DNA of 12,655 nucleotides from NCBI GenBank assembly GCA_028281485.1, contig JANQJT010000053.1:1-12655 (forward strand), given 5' to 3'. Of this stretch, positions 1 to 7,376 are shown piece after piece. Made by a program: the position numbers and the translations under genes. The notes beneath the pieces are model-generated. The model had not been told where the DNA came from, did not search any database, and was given only the letters and a program-made list of their open reading frames with translations. Position 1 is the first letter of the stretch; each line of letters starts with the position of its first letter. Origin of the DNA: Phycisphaeraceae bacterium. Lineage in GTDB: Bacteria; Planctomycetota; Phycisphaerae; Phycisphaerales; Zrk34.

Positions 1-78
1 TACGCCACGGTCGTGCAGGAGGTGCTCATCCGCATGGTCGACACGCGCACGCGGCACAAGGCCCGCCCCGCCCGCTGA
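1..78 (+). CDS. 3' end of an unidentified gene (possible thioesterase-like tail)
   Basis: Reading from base 1 gives 25 codons ending in TGA at 76-78, with the tail YATVVQEVLIRMVDTRTRH followed by a basic end (KARPAR). Every sense codon ends in G or C, which is the coding signature of the neighbouring genes, so this is very probably the end of a real gene entering from the left. The pattern of a beta strand, then VDTRTR and a short tail loosely recalls the last strand of hotdog-fold acyl-CoA thioesterases, but 25 residues are too few to name a family. A second G/C-ending open stretch follows in another frame at 95-181, so a frameshifted or decayed 3' end is possible. Confidence 0.5.
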   Translation, partial: YATVVQEVLIRMVDTRTRHKARPAR

Positions 79-229
79 TCCCGACCTTGGTTGACACCAC
101 CAGCCCTACACGGAGCTGGTCGACGCCGCCCGCGTCCGCCACAGCCGCCTCTACCGCGTGGCTACGGGAAAAGCCGATCCCTAAGACGAAACCGTCACTT
201 ATCTGCCCCTCATCTTCCACGAACCACGC

Positions 230-235
230 TATGCT
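230..235 (+). promoter_or_regulatory. candidate -10 box for the FIST gene
   Basis: TATGCT lies just ahead of the FIST gene. If it is a -10 element, transcription would begin at about 242, which is exactly the first ATG, giving a leaderless message. If translation starts at the ATG at 260 instead, the 5' leader would be about 18 bases. I see no good -35 match 16-18 bases upstream and no Shine-Dalgarno sequence before either ATG. Confidence 0.3.
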
Positions 236-241
236 GTGGGT

Positions 242-1447
242 ATGTCTGAAACCTCCCCCATGCAGTTTGCCCACGCGCTGAGCCGCACCGACGACACCGA
301 GACCGCGATCCAAGAGGCGTTGGACTCGATCCGACAGCAGATGGGCGACACGCCCGTTGACCTGCTGATCATCACGCTCAGCTTTCATCACGCCCACCTG
401 GCCGACGCCGTGGCCAACCACGTGCTGATCGAACTGAACCCGCGCGCCACGATCGGCACGACGGCCGGCGGCGTGATCGGTTGCGACAGCGAGGTCGAGG
501 CCGAGCCCGCCATCGCCCTGCTCGCGGCGCACCTGCCGGGTGTCCGTGCCCACACGTTCACCTACAACGACCTGAACTGGCCGGCCAGCTCCAACGACCC
601 GTACCAGCTGTTCAACAACATCTCCGGCCCGCTGGCCGACGAGGGCGATCTGCGCCTGGCGATCCTCTTCGCCGATCCGTTCTCCGTGCCGATGAGCAAG
701 ATGCTGCCCGCCATCGACCGCGCCACCAAGGGCACGCCCATCATCGGCGGCATGTGTTCCGGATCGATGCAACCCAAGGGCAACCGCCTGTTCATCGACG
801 GTCGCGTGCTCAACGAGGGCGCGGTAGGCGTGGCGCTATCCGGAAACATCCGCATCGACACGCTGGTCAGCCAGGGCTGCCGCCCCGTCGGCGAACCGCT
901 GGTCATCACCGATGCGCAACACAACCTCATCAAGACGCTCGGCAACCGGCCCGTGCTGGACGTGCTCCACGACCTGCGCGAGGACCTGGACGAAAGCGAT
1001 CTGGCGCTGATGCAGGAGGGGCTGCTGATCGGCCGCGTGATCAACGAATACAAGCAACACTTCGGCCGCGGCGACTACCTGATCCGCAACGTGATCGGCA
1101 TCGCCGAAGACGAGACGTACATCGCCGTCAGCGACCTGCTCAAGGTCGGCCAGACCGTGCAGTTCCACGTGCGCGACCGGCGCACCGCCACCGAAGACCT
1201 GCATCTGTTGTTGGATGCCCAAAAGCTCTACGGCGAGCCGGCCGGCATCTTCCTGTGCACCTGCAACGGACGCGGCGAGGGACTCTTCGAAGCGCCCGAT
1301 CACGAGATCAACCTGATCCGCCAGCGCCTCGGCGACATGCCGCTGACCGGCATGTTCGCCGCCGGCGAGATCGGCCCGATCGGCCAGCGCAACTTCGTCC
1401 ACGGCTTCACCGCCGCGATGGCGATGTTCCGACCCGCTGAAGACTGA
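242..1447 (+). CDS. FIST N- and C-domain signal transduction protein
   Basis: This is a FIST-family protein of about 401 residues. The family is a predicted intracellular small-ligand sensor linked to signal transduction; the ligand is not known. The FIST_N half shows the glycine-rich segment TTAGGVIGCDSEVE, then an IIGGMCSG motif and the stretch LNEGAVGVALSGNIRID. The FIST_C half shows FLCTCNGRGEGLFE and ends with GMFAAGEIGPIGQ and FVHGF, the hallmark glycine- and Cys/Asn-rich motifs. There is no signal peptide or membrane segment, so it should be cytoplasmic. Possible starts are GTG 236, ATG 242 and ATG 260. The family usually begins close to the sequence MQFAHALS, so ATG 260 is a real alternative. 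No sensor kinase, cyclase or chemoreceptor lies beside it, so its output partner is not in the window. It ends 11 bases before the convergent DUF4230 gene. Confidence 0.88.
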   Translation: MSETSPMQFAHALSRTDDTETAIQEALDSIRQQMGDTPVDLLIITLSFHHAHLADAVANHVLIELNPRATIGTTAGGVIGCDSEVEAEPAIALLAAHLPGVRAHTFTYNDLNWPASSNDPYQLFNNISGPLADEGDLRLAILFADPFSVPMSKMLPAIDRATKGTPIIGGMCSGSMQPKGNRLFIDGRVLNEGAVGVALSGNIRIDTLVSQGCRPVGEPLVITDAQHNLIKTLGNRPVLDVLHDLREDLDESDLALMQEGLLIGRVINEYKQHFGRGDYLIRNVIGIAEDETYIAVSDLLKVGQTVQFHVRDRRTATEDLHLLLDAQKLYGEPAGIFLCTCNGRGEGLFEAPDHEINLIRQRLGDMPLTGMFAAGEIGPIGQRNFVHGFTAAMAMFRPAED

Positions 1448-1458
1448 ATCAATCGCGC

Positions 1459-2163
1459 TTACCCCGCGGCGTTGTCGAGCTGCGACTCCACGCCCTCAGC
1501 CATGTCGATGCGCGCCAGCACCGGACCGGGCTGCGGGAACTCGACCTGCACCTCGACCGCCCCGAAGCCCTTGGCCAGCGCCGCGAGTGTCTGGCGGGCC
1601 GACTGCTGCACGTCTGACGCGATGCGTTCGACCATCTGCTCGGCCAGCACGTTGGCCTGCGCCTTGGCCGCCTCTTTCAGACGGTTCTTGTCTTCCTCGT
1701 CGAAGCCGCCCGAGAACACCTGGTTGATCAGGTTCGGCAACAGCACGGGCAGGAGCTTGCTGCCCTGCTCGTCGTAGAAGCTGATGTCGAGGATGCTGGT
1801 GGTGTACAGGCACTCGGGCATGCGCAGCTTGTAGCGGTCTTCGCCGATCTGTTCGATCTCGAAGTCGCGCGCGTTGAGGTTGAACTTAAAGTCGATGCCG
1901 AACTCGAAGATCATGGCCATCTTCTTCTCGGTGATCAGCCAGCCGAGGTACTTGCGTCCCACGTCGCCCAGGCCGTGGTCGGTGCTGGTGACGATCTCCT
2001 TGGTGACCAGGCGAAAGACGACCAGCTCACCGACGCTGCGCATGTTCTCGATCGACTGATGCACCTCGACGGTCTGGGCTGCGCCCCTGCTTCCTCGGCG
2101 CATGAGCAACACCACGATCATCGCCGCCGCGAACCCTACGACACCAGACAGGAGATATTCCAC
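1459..2163 (-). CDS. Membrane-anchored DUF4230 family protein
   Basis: This 234-residue protein has one N-terminal membrane segment (about residues 4-21) followed by Arg-rich RRGSRG, so the anchor should leave the bulk on one side of the membrane. The body matches the DUF4230 pattern: an early VGELVVFRLVTKEIV strand, a GIDF-type segment (FEFGIDFKFNL), then RYKLRMPECLYTTSILD where the family has its lP-x-p strand. A charged helical region follows (about 155-200, rich in Ala, Lys, Glu and Gln), with a short beta-like tail. The function of DUF4230 is unknown. The start is GTG, with AAAGGGG 8 bases upstream (complement of 2172-2178). It lies 53 bases downstream of mnmG on the same strand but has its own TATAAT-type promoter in that gap. 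Confidence 0.72.
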   Translation of the reverse strand: MEYLLSGVVGFAAAMIVVLLMRRGSRGAAQTVEVHQSIENMRSVGELVVFRLVTKEIVTSTDHGLGDVGRKYLGWLITEKKMAMIFEFGIDFKFNLNARDFEIEQIGEDRYKLRMPECLYTTSILDISFYDEQGSKLLPVLLPNLINQVFSGGFDEEDKNRLKEAAKAQANVLAEQMVERIASDVQQSARQTLAALAKGFGAVEVQVEFPQPGPVLARIDMAEGVESQLDNAAG

Positions 2164-2195
2164 GTTTCACGCCCCTTTGCTGACGGGATAGACGC

Positions 2196-2201
2196 ATTAT
2201 A
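2196..2201 (-). promoter_or_regulatory. -10 box (TATAAT) for the DUF4230 gene
   Basis: On the minus strand this reads TATAATGCG, a perfect -10 hexamer, with its last base 33 bases before the GTG start at 2163. It sits in the 53-base gap after mnmG, so the DUF4230 gene can be transcribed on its own. I see no convincing -35. The same NANAATGC signature precedes three other minus-strand genes here. Confidence 0.55.
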
Positions 2202-2216
2202 GGCGCGATCGTTGCG

Positions 2217-4217
2217 TCAGCGACCGGCGACGGTCATCGCCAGCACGGTGAGGTCCGCGGGGTTGATACCGGCCAGACGCGAGGCCTGGCCCAGCGTGGC
2301 CGGGCGGAAGCGGTTGAGCACCTCGCGGGCCTCGTTGCGCAGGCCGCCGACACCGGCGTAATCCAGGTCGGTCGGCAAGTGCGTGTGCTCCATCTTCTCC
2401 ACCTTCTCGTGGTCGCGCAGGTGGCGATCGATAAAGCCCGCGTAGCGTTGATCGCTGAGCACCGCGCCGATGAGCCGGGCGTCGCGTGACAGCGCGGGCA
2501 GGTCGCCCGCATCCAGCTTCGCGGCCACTTGTTGCTCAGTCACCTCGGGCCGCTTGATCCAGTCGATCATTCGTGCGCCGTCGTGCGGTGTCGCTGTGAG
2601 ATACGCGACAATCGCGTCGCGCGCCGCGCACGTCTGTTCGTGCACCTGCCAGCGCGCATCGTCGACCAATCCCCACGCTCGGCCCAGCTCCGTCAGCCGA
2701 TCCGGCGCGTTGTCGCTGCGCAAAAGCAACCGGTGCTCAGCGCGGCTCGTGAACATGCGGTACGGCTCGACCGGCACCTTCGTCACCAGGTCGTCCATCA
2801 TCACACCGATGTACGCCTGGTCACGATCGAATCGCACCGGGTCTTCGCCGCGCGTGTAGCGCACCGCGTTCAGTCCCGCCAGCAGCCCCTGGGCCGCAGC
2901 TTCTTCGTAACCGCTGGTGCCGTTGATCTGACCGGCCAACAACAGGCCCGCCACGCGCTTGGTCATGCACGTCGCGTCGATCTGGTGTGGGCGCACCATG
3001 TCGTACTCCACCGCGTAGCCGGCCCGAAGGATCGTCGCCCGCTCGCAGCCCGGCATGTTGCGCACCATCACCTCCTGCACATCCAGCGGCAGCGACGTGC
3101 TGATGCCGTTGCAGTAGATCTCGTTGGTCTCCAGCGACTCGGGCTCAAGGAAAACGTGGTGCGATTCCTTGTCGGCAAAACGCACGACCTTGTCTTCGAT
3201 ACTCGGGCAGTAGCGCGGACCGGCCGTCTCGATCTGGCCGTTGTACATCGGGGCGCGGTCGAGGTTGGCGCGGATCGCGTCGTGTACCGTTGCGTTGGTG
3301 CGCGTGACCCAGCAGGGGTGCTGCTCAAACACGGGGAAACGCCGGGCGATCTGGGCGTAGGCGTCGCGGTCGGTGCCCGTGGCGTGTGCCAGATCGATGT
3401 GATCCAGTCGCTGCGTCATCTCGCTGAAAGGCACGGGTGGATCGTCGCCGGGTTGGATGTCCAGGCCGTCGAAGTCGATCGTCTCCGCGGCCAGACGCGG
3501 GGGCGTGCCCGTCTTGAGTCGACCCAGCTCGAAACCCAGTCGGCTCAACGAACCGCTGATGCCCTCCGCCGACTGTTCATCCACGCGCCCGCCGCGCGTC
3601 TGCGACTCACCGGTGTGCATGAGACCGCGCATGAACGTGCCGGTCGTGAGCACGACCGCACCGGCGTTGATGCGCTGCGGATACACGCCCTCACTGCAAC
3701 ACACCGCCTGGTGGCCGGTCCACTCCGGTTGCTCTTCGTCGCGGGCGACCGGCATGAACACCACGCCGGTGCACCGGTTGTTTTCCACGATCAAATCGTC
3801 GACGGTGCCGGAGAGAATATCGAGATTGGGTCGCGTGCCGAGCAGGCGTTGGACCTCGCGCGCATAGGCGTACTTGTCGGCTTGGGCGCGCGGGCCGCGC
3901 ACCGCCGGACCCTTGGATCGGTTGAGGACGCGGAACTGGATCCCCGTCGCGTCGATCGCCAGCCCCATCAACCCGCCCAGCGCATCGATCTCGCGCACCA
4001 TCTGGCCCTTGGCCAGGCCGCCGATCGCAGGGTTGCAGCTCATCTGTCCGATGCGGGCCGGGTCCATGGTGACCAACGCGACCTTCCCCCGGAAGTTCTT
4101 TCTTGTGCCATCACGATCGGCTTCGAAATCTTCGCGCAGCAGGTTGGCCGCAGCCCACGCCGCTTCGGCGCCCGCGTGCCCCCCGCCGATCACGATGATG
4201 TCGTAACGCGTTGTCAT
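2217..4217 (-). CDS. mnmG: tRNA uridine-5-carboxymethylaminomethyl modification enzyme MnmG (GidA)
   Basis: MnmG is an FAD-dependent cytoplasmic enzyme that works with the GTPase MnmE to place (carboxymethyl)aminomethyl groups on C5 of the wobble uridine U34 in certain tRNAs. The protein begins MTTRYDIIVIGGGHAGAEAA, with the FAD-binding GGGHAG at residues 11-16. Family motifs follow: MSCNPAIGGLAKG, NRSKGPAVRGPRAQ, RLKTGTPPRL, RYCPSIEDKVVRF, INGTSGYEEAAAQG, and EPYRMFTSRAEHRLLLRSDN. The C-terminal helical domain ends LGQASRLAGINPADL. At 666 residues it is slightly longer than the usual 620-640, partly through an insert after VVFMPVARDEEQ. The frame stays open upstream to 4304, but that extension does not resemble the family, and a promoter lies inside it, so ATG at 4217 is chosen. 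mnmE, rsmG and parAB, its frequent neighbours elsewhere, are absent. Confidence 0.97.
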   Translation of the reverse strand: MTTRYDIIVIGGGHAGAEAAWAAANLLREDFEADRDGTRKNFRGKVALVTMDPARIGQMSCNPAIGGLAKGQMVREIDALGGLMGLAIDATGIQFRVLNRSKGPAVRGPRAQADKYAYAREVQRLLGTRPNLDILSGTVDDLIVENNRCTGVVFMPVARDEEQPEWTGHQAVCCSEGVYPQRINAGAVVLTTGTFMRGLMHTGESQTRGGRVDEQSAEGISGSLSRLGFELGRLKTGTPPRLAAETIDFDGLDIQPGDDPPVPFSEMTQRLDHIDLAHATGTDRDAYAQIARRFPVFEQHPCWVTRTNATVHDAIRANLDRAPMYNGQIETAGPRYCPSIEDKVVRFADKESHHVFLEPESLETNEIYCNGISTSLPLDVQEVMVRNMPGCERATILRAGYAVEYDMVRPHQIDATCMTKRVAGLLLAGQINGTSGYEEAAAQGLLAGLNAVRYTRGEDPVRFDRDQAYIGVMMDDLVTKVPVEPYRMFTSRAEHRLLLRSDNAPDRLTELGRAWGLVDDARWQVHEQTCAARDAIVAYLTATPHDGARMIDWIKRPEVTEQQVAAKLDAGDLPALSRDARLIGAVLSDQRYAGFIDRHLRDHEKVEKMEHTHLPTDLDYAGVGGLRNEAREVLNRFRPATLGQASRLAGINPADLTVLAMTVAGR

Positions 4218-4243
4218 TCCAGTTGATATCCGCAAAGCCGGGC

Positions 4244-4249
4244 ATTGTA
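4244..4249 (-). promoter_or_regulatory. -10 box (TACAAT) for mnmG
   Basis: On the minus strand this reads TACAATGCC, 27 bases before the chosen mnmG ATG at 4217. A weak TTACCC lies 18 bases further upstream. Its position argues against the longer reading of mnmG that starts at 4304. Confidence 0.5.
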
Positions 4250-4398
4250 GGGCCAAACCGCTGGACCGGGTAACGACTATTTCCCCTGATTTTTCGGGTG
4301 GCAATCCGATTGCTATTTCGCTGCGAGTGATCGAGTTTCCCGCTTATATCGCGGTCGATCAAACCAAGATATGCCCAAACAATCGAAAGCAGATGGTT

Positions 4399-5103
4399 TC
4401 AGTTCTCGCCGCGTTCGATCTTCCGAAGCTGCTCATGGAGGAAGACCCCGGAGAGCGCCACCGAGCCGTCGTCGAAACGGATCCGATACGGCTCGCCCGA
4501 CACCGAAGATTTCGTGGCCAGGCCATCGATGAAGTCTTCCGCTGTCTTCACACGATCACCGGCCGCGTCCCACTTCCGACGGAGGTGTGACGCGGCTTTT
4601 GCGGCTTCGTGTTCGTCGTCGTTTCTGATGAACGTCGCGCCTTCGAGCATCTCAATCGACAGGATGAGCTTTTCGATCTTCTGCGATTCGCTGAGAGAGG
4701 CCGACTTCGCCGCGATCTGAAACGTGGCGTAGTCTTCCCCGATGATCGCGGTGTCAAAGGCGGAGAGGGTAAGCCGAAAGTTCTGATCTCGATACCGGAA
4801 CTCCGTGACATCACCGACCTGCATCAACCGGCTTGAGAGAATCGTTGTGCCGTCTTTCGTCACCAGCGATGTCAACACCTGATCCCGCGTGATGTCATCG
4901 ATGCTGAGGATGAGATCTGCCGCCGTGCCCGGGATCGGCTCACCGGTGCGCTGCTTGACCTTGAGCTCAACGGGCAAACCCAAGATCGCCGGCGGTGGTG
5001 ATGGCTCGGTCGGTTGGCCTGCTGGCGTCTGTTTCAGATAGACGTAGGAGGCAACCGTTCCAACGAGCACCGCAAGCAAGAGAATCGGGAGGGCTCGATT
5101 CAC
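4399..5103 (-). CDS. Membrane-anchored protein with C-terminal DUF5329 domain
   Basis: This 234-residue protein starts with a hydrophobic segment (residues 4-22), then a Pro/Gln/Ser linker, so it is probably a signal-anchored envelope protein. Residues 45-130 are beta-rich and include GDVTEFRYRDQNFRLTLSAF. I do not recognise this part. Residues about 135-232 match DUF5329: SESQKIEKL, then FIRNDDEHEAAKAASHLRRK, AGDRVKTAEDFIDGLATKSS and SGEPYRIRFDDGS. Known DUF5329 proteins are usually short and consist mainly of this domain with a signal peptide, so the extra N-terminal domain stands out. Function is unknown. The start is GTG, with GGAAGG 8 bases upstream. It is divergent from the Y-family polymerase gene (208-base gap) and has its own promoter-like element. 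Confidence 0.7.
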   Translation of the reverse strand: MNRALPILLLAVLVGTVASYVYLKQTPAGQPTEPSPPPAILGLPVELKVKQRTGEPIPGTAADLILSIDDITRDQVLTSLVTKDGTTILSSRLMQVGDVTEFRYRDQNFRLTLSAFDTAIIGEDYATFQIAAKSASLSESQKIEKLILSIEMLEGATFIRNDDEHEAAKAASHLRRKWDAAGDRVKTAEDFIDGLATKSSVSGEPYRIRFDDGSVALSGVFLHEQLRKIERGEN

Positions 5104-5133
5104 GAGAGAGACCTTCCATCACGAGATGCGTGC

Positions 5134-5139
5134 ATTGTA
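5134..5139 (-). promoter_or_regulatory. -10 box (TACAAT) for the DUF5329 gene
   Basis: On the minus strand this reads TACAATGCA, 31 bases before the GTG at 5103. TTGGAC lies 16 bases further upstream (complement of 5156-5161) and could act as a -35. Confidence 0.5.
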
Positions 5140-5244
5140 TGGCCCGCCATGCACGGTCCAAGCCGACCGGTTCCGACAGCCTGACGCCCCCCGCTCGCCA
5201 ATTGAATCGCCTTCCAAGTCGATTCACCTGCTGGGCCAAAACGG

Positions 5245-5273
5245 TGGACAATGGGGGCCTATTTTGATAGGGT
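5245..5273 (+). promoter_or_regulatory. candidate promoter for the Y-family polymerase gene
   Basis: TGGACA (5245-5250) is 17 bases from TAGGGT (5268-5273). The latter is preceded by TG one base away, the layout of an extended -10. The -10 hexamer matches the consensus at only three positions, so this is tentative. It overlaps the inverted repeat at 5264-5288. Confidence 0.3.
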
Positions 5274-5288
5274 ATTGTTAGGTATCAA
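5264..5288. promoter_or_regulatory. inverted repeat TTGATA-N13-TATCAA, possible operator
   Basis: This perfect 6-base inverted repeat (5264-5269 and 5283-5288) lies 23 bases before the polymerase start codon and covers the likely -10 and transcription start. A regulator bound here would block transcription. It matches neither the E. coli LexA box (CTGT-N8-ACAG) nor the Bacillus-type box (GAAC-N4-GTTC), so the binder is unknown, and chance is possible. Confidence 0.3.
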
Positions 5289-5311
5289 GCCGCGATGGGA
5301 GGGCATCAGGC

Positions 5312-6538
5312 GTGTTGCGCTGGCTTTTTCTGGATATGAACAGCTACTTCGCGTCGGTCGAGCAGCAGTTCCGTCCGGAGCTGCGCGATCGGCCGGTGGC
5401 GGTGGCGCCGGTGGATTCCGAGGGCACCTGCGTCATCGCCGCCAGCTACGACGCAAAAAGCCTCGGTATTCGAACGGGTACACGCATCGCCGAGGCTCGG
5501 CAACGCTGCCCTGACCTGGTGGTCATCACCGCCCGCCCGGCGTTCTACATCAAGATCCATCACGAAATCCTGCGAGCCGTCGAGCAACACGCCCCCGTTC
5601 ACAAAGTCTACTCGATCGACGAGTGGTCGATCCATCTGCTCGGCCGGGAGCGGGAGCCCAGCCGCGCGCTACAGATGGGACGCGCGATTAAACGCACGCT
5701 CGCGAAAGACGTCGGGCCGTATCTCACCTGTTCGATCGGCGTGGCGCCGTCGCGGTTGCTGGCCAAGACCGCCTGCGAGCTGCACAAGCCCGACGGCCTG
5801 ACCGCGCTGGACTTGGATGACCTGCCCAATCGCGTCGCTCACCTGTCACTCGACGACCTGCCCGGTATCGGCGCGGGCATGGTCCGCCGGCTGTACCGCC
5901 ACGGCATCGGCGACGTGACGACGCTGTGGAACCTGACCGAACACCGCGCGCGCGAAGTGTGGGGCTCGGTGGAGGGGGCGCGCTGGTGGCGAGGGTTTCA
6001 CGGCATCGATGACTCGGAAACGGCTCAACGCCGCAGCTCAATGAGCCACGCCAATGTGCTTGCGCCCCTATTCCGAAGCGAGGCCGGGGCGCACGGCATC
6101 CTCGTTCGACTGCTTCACAAGATCGGCACGCGTCTACGATACCACGGCTACATGACACAAGGCCTCACCGTCGGCGTCAGACAAGAATCGGGCACACGAT
6201 GGCAAGACGCGATCGCGCTGCCGCCCTGCCAAGACACCTCCACGCTACTGGAACACTTCGAGCGCCTGTGGTGTGCAAGGCCGTTCGTCCTGCGTAACCC
6301 TCACGATCCTCCTAAGAAGGTTGGCGTCACGGCATGGGGGCTGACGCCCGAGGCGTTCACGCCGCGTTCGCTGTTCGACGGCGACGGGCGCGCCCTGCGC
6401 CTGTCACAGACGATGGACCGGCTGAACCGACGCTGGGGCGGACACACGATCTATTTCGGCGGGATGCACGACTTCCGACACAAGATGGATGACAAGATCG
6501 CCTTCGGCCGCGTGCCCGATGAGGCGGTGGCGATGTGA
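5312..6538 (+). CDS. Y-family (translesion) DNA polymerase, DinB/UmuC superfamily
   Basis: This 408-residue protein belongs to the error-prone polymerase family that copies past damaged bases. The palm opens FLDMNSYFASVEQ, with catalytic Asp8 and a steric-gate aromatic at Tyr12/Phe13. The second catalytic pair is in VYSIDEW (Asp103, Glu104). SIGVAPSRLLAKTACELHKP is the usual palm/fingers motif. A helix-hairpin-helix-like thumb follows at about 185-205 (LDDLPGIGAGMVRRL), and a little-finger domain begins near SMSHANVLAP. All metal ligands are present, so it should be active, unlike ImuB-type subunits. Pol IV normally has Asp at residue 10; Asn here is as in UmuC/Pol V. I see no terminal clamp-binding QLxLF motif. 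No imuA, dnaE2 or umuD partner is visible. The start is GTG, with GGGAGGG at 5297-5303. Assignment to Pol IV or another subfamily is left open. Confidence 0.85.
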   Translation: MLRWLFLDMNSYFASVEQQFRPELRDRPVAVAPVDSEGTCVIAASYDAKSLGIRTGTRIAEARQRCPDLVVITARPAFYIKIHHEILRAVEQHAPVHKVYSIDEWSIHLLGREREPSRALQMGRAIKRTLAKDVGPYLTCSIGVAPSRLLAKTACELHKPDGLTALDLDDLPNRVAHLSLDDLPGIGAGMVRRLYRHGIGDVTTLWNLTEHRAREVWGSVEGARWWRGFHGIDDSETAQRRSSMSHANVLAPLFRSEAGAHGILVRLLHKIGTRLRYHGYMTQGLTVGVRQESGTRWQDAIALPPCQDTSTLLEHFERLWCARPFVLRNPHDPPKKVGVTAWGLTPEAFTPRSLFDGDGRALRLSQTMDRLNRRWGGHTIYFGGMHDFRHKMDDKIAFGRVPDEAVAM

Positions 6539-6613
6539 TTAGGCCTATAAAATGAAAGAAATCAATGGAGCACTCGGCAACAATAGACTTCCATATAAAG
6601 AGCAGACATTGTT

Positions 6614-6668
6614 AAACTAGTCTCTACTAAATCACTTGCGAAGTAATCAGTGCGATCAAAAAACTAGT
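6614..6668 (+). repeat. 8-base direct repeat AAACTAGT (two copies)
   Basis: AAACTAGT occurs at 6614-6621 and 6661-6668, a 47-base period, in the AT-rich gap before the coiled-coil gene. It could be a pair of protein-binding sites or chance in low-complexity DNA. Confidence 0.25.
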
Positions 6669-6697
6669 ACCCATCTGATTATTTTCAAAGGGAAAAC

Positions 6698-7357
6698 ATG
6701 AAATTCAAAATACACGGGGCTGATCGTGATACAGGGAATACGGTGGATTCCATAACTGTTGTTGCATCAAACGAGTTAGAAGCACGCGACATTGCATCAG
6801 ATCGAAATATCATCGTGTCGGGTATTCAGCCAATCATGTGGCCGTATCGAGTTGTCGCAATCGGATTAGTATTACTTTGCCTTACAAGTACAAGTACAGT
6901 TGTAATGCAAATCATGGTTATAAATGATGTAGAAGACGCAAGAGACAAAGCCAATATTGCGGCTCGATATGCCAAACAAGCGGAATTCGATGCTGCAAAT
7001 GTAAGCAGCGCCATTAGAAATATAATACGTGAGGTGCAAAATATCGAATACATTGCTGAAGAAGCAAGAGATGCTGCAATAGAAGCGAAGAACGGCGCAG
7101 CTAAGGCAGATTTGCAATCCAAATATGCACGCTCATCTGCTGAGTCTGCACGTAAAGCCATAGACGATCTCAATCGCATCTTAGAAAGCACAAAACAAGT
7201 TGCAGATCGAGCAGCTAAGAACGCAGAAGAAGCCAAAGAATCAGCCATAGATGCAGCCAACGCTGCTCAATCTGCATATAGCGCCTCAAGCGATGCTGAA
7301 GATGCTGCTAACGCTGCGAAAAACGCCTCAGAAAGCCTTCGACGAGCATTGCGATAA
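6698..7357 (+). CDS. Hypothetical membrane protein: GspF-N-like domain, one TM, Ala-rich coiled coil
   Basis: I do not recognise this 219-residue protein as a named family. Residues 1-45 (FKIHGADRDTGNTVDSITV, then ASNELEARDIASDRNIIVSG) follow the pattern of the small N-terminal module of type II secretion GspF proteins: beta strands, a G-x-V turn, A-S-x-x-E-A, then a short strand. Residues about 48-76 form one membrane segment preceded by Arg, with acidic residues after it, suggesting N-terminus in and C-terminus out. Residues about 78-219 are almost entirely helical, with Ala, Asp, Glu and Lys in a roughly heptad spacing (AAKNAEEAKESAIDAANAAQ), typical of a long coiled coil. The start has AAAGGGAAA immediately upstream. 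Sampled 60-base lines are 35% and 42% G+C against 68% in the polymerase gene, so recent transfer is likely. It may be a structural envelope or scaffold protein; that is a guess. Confidence 0.6.
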   Translation: MKFKIHGADRDTGNTVDSITVVASNELEARDIASDRNIIVSGIQPIMWPYRVVAIGLVLLCLTSTSTVVMQIMVINDVEDARDKANIAARYAKQAEFDAANVSSAIRNIIREVQNIEYIAEEARDAAIEAKNGAAKADLQSKYARSSAESARKAIDDLNRILESTKQVADRAAKNAEEAKESAIDAANAAQSAYSASSDAEDAANAAKNASESLRRALR

Positions 7358-7376
7358 TTGAGACATGATTGGGAAT

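Noticed and set aside
26..772. Minus-strand open frame of 248 codons overlapping the FIST gene start
   Set aside because: It is antisense to a confident FIST gene, and its translation is the low-complexity Gly/Val/Asp/Arg mixture typical of shadows.
2529..4226. 565-codon plus-strand open frame opposite mnmG
   Set aside because: Shadow of a highly conserved gene; Arg/His/Val-rich translation without motifs.
4285..4301. CCC...GGG stem with an internal T run between mnmG and the DUF5329 gene
   Set aside because: The T run is in the loop, not after the stem, and the stem is only three to four pairs, so it is not a credible terminator.
4218..4304. N-terminal extension of mnmG (29 residues)
   Set aside because: The extension contains the likely -10 box and does not resemble MnmG N-termini, which begin just before the FAD motif.
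6552..6620. 22-codon open frame starting ATG in the AT-rich gap
   Set aside because: No ribosome-binding site, no recognisable similarity, and such short frames are expected by chance in AT-rich DNA.
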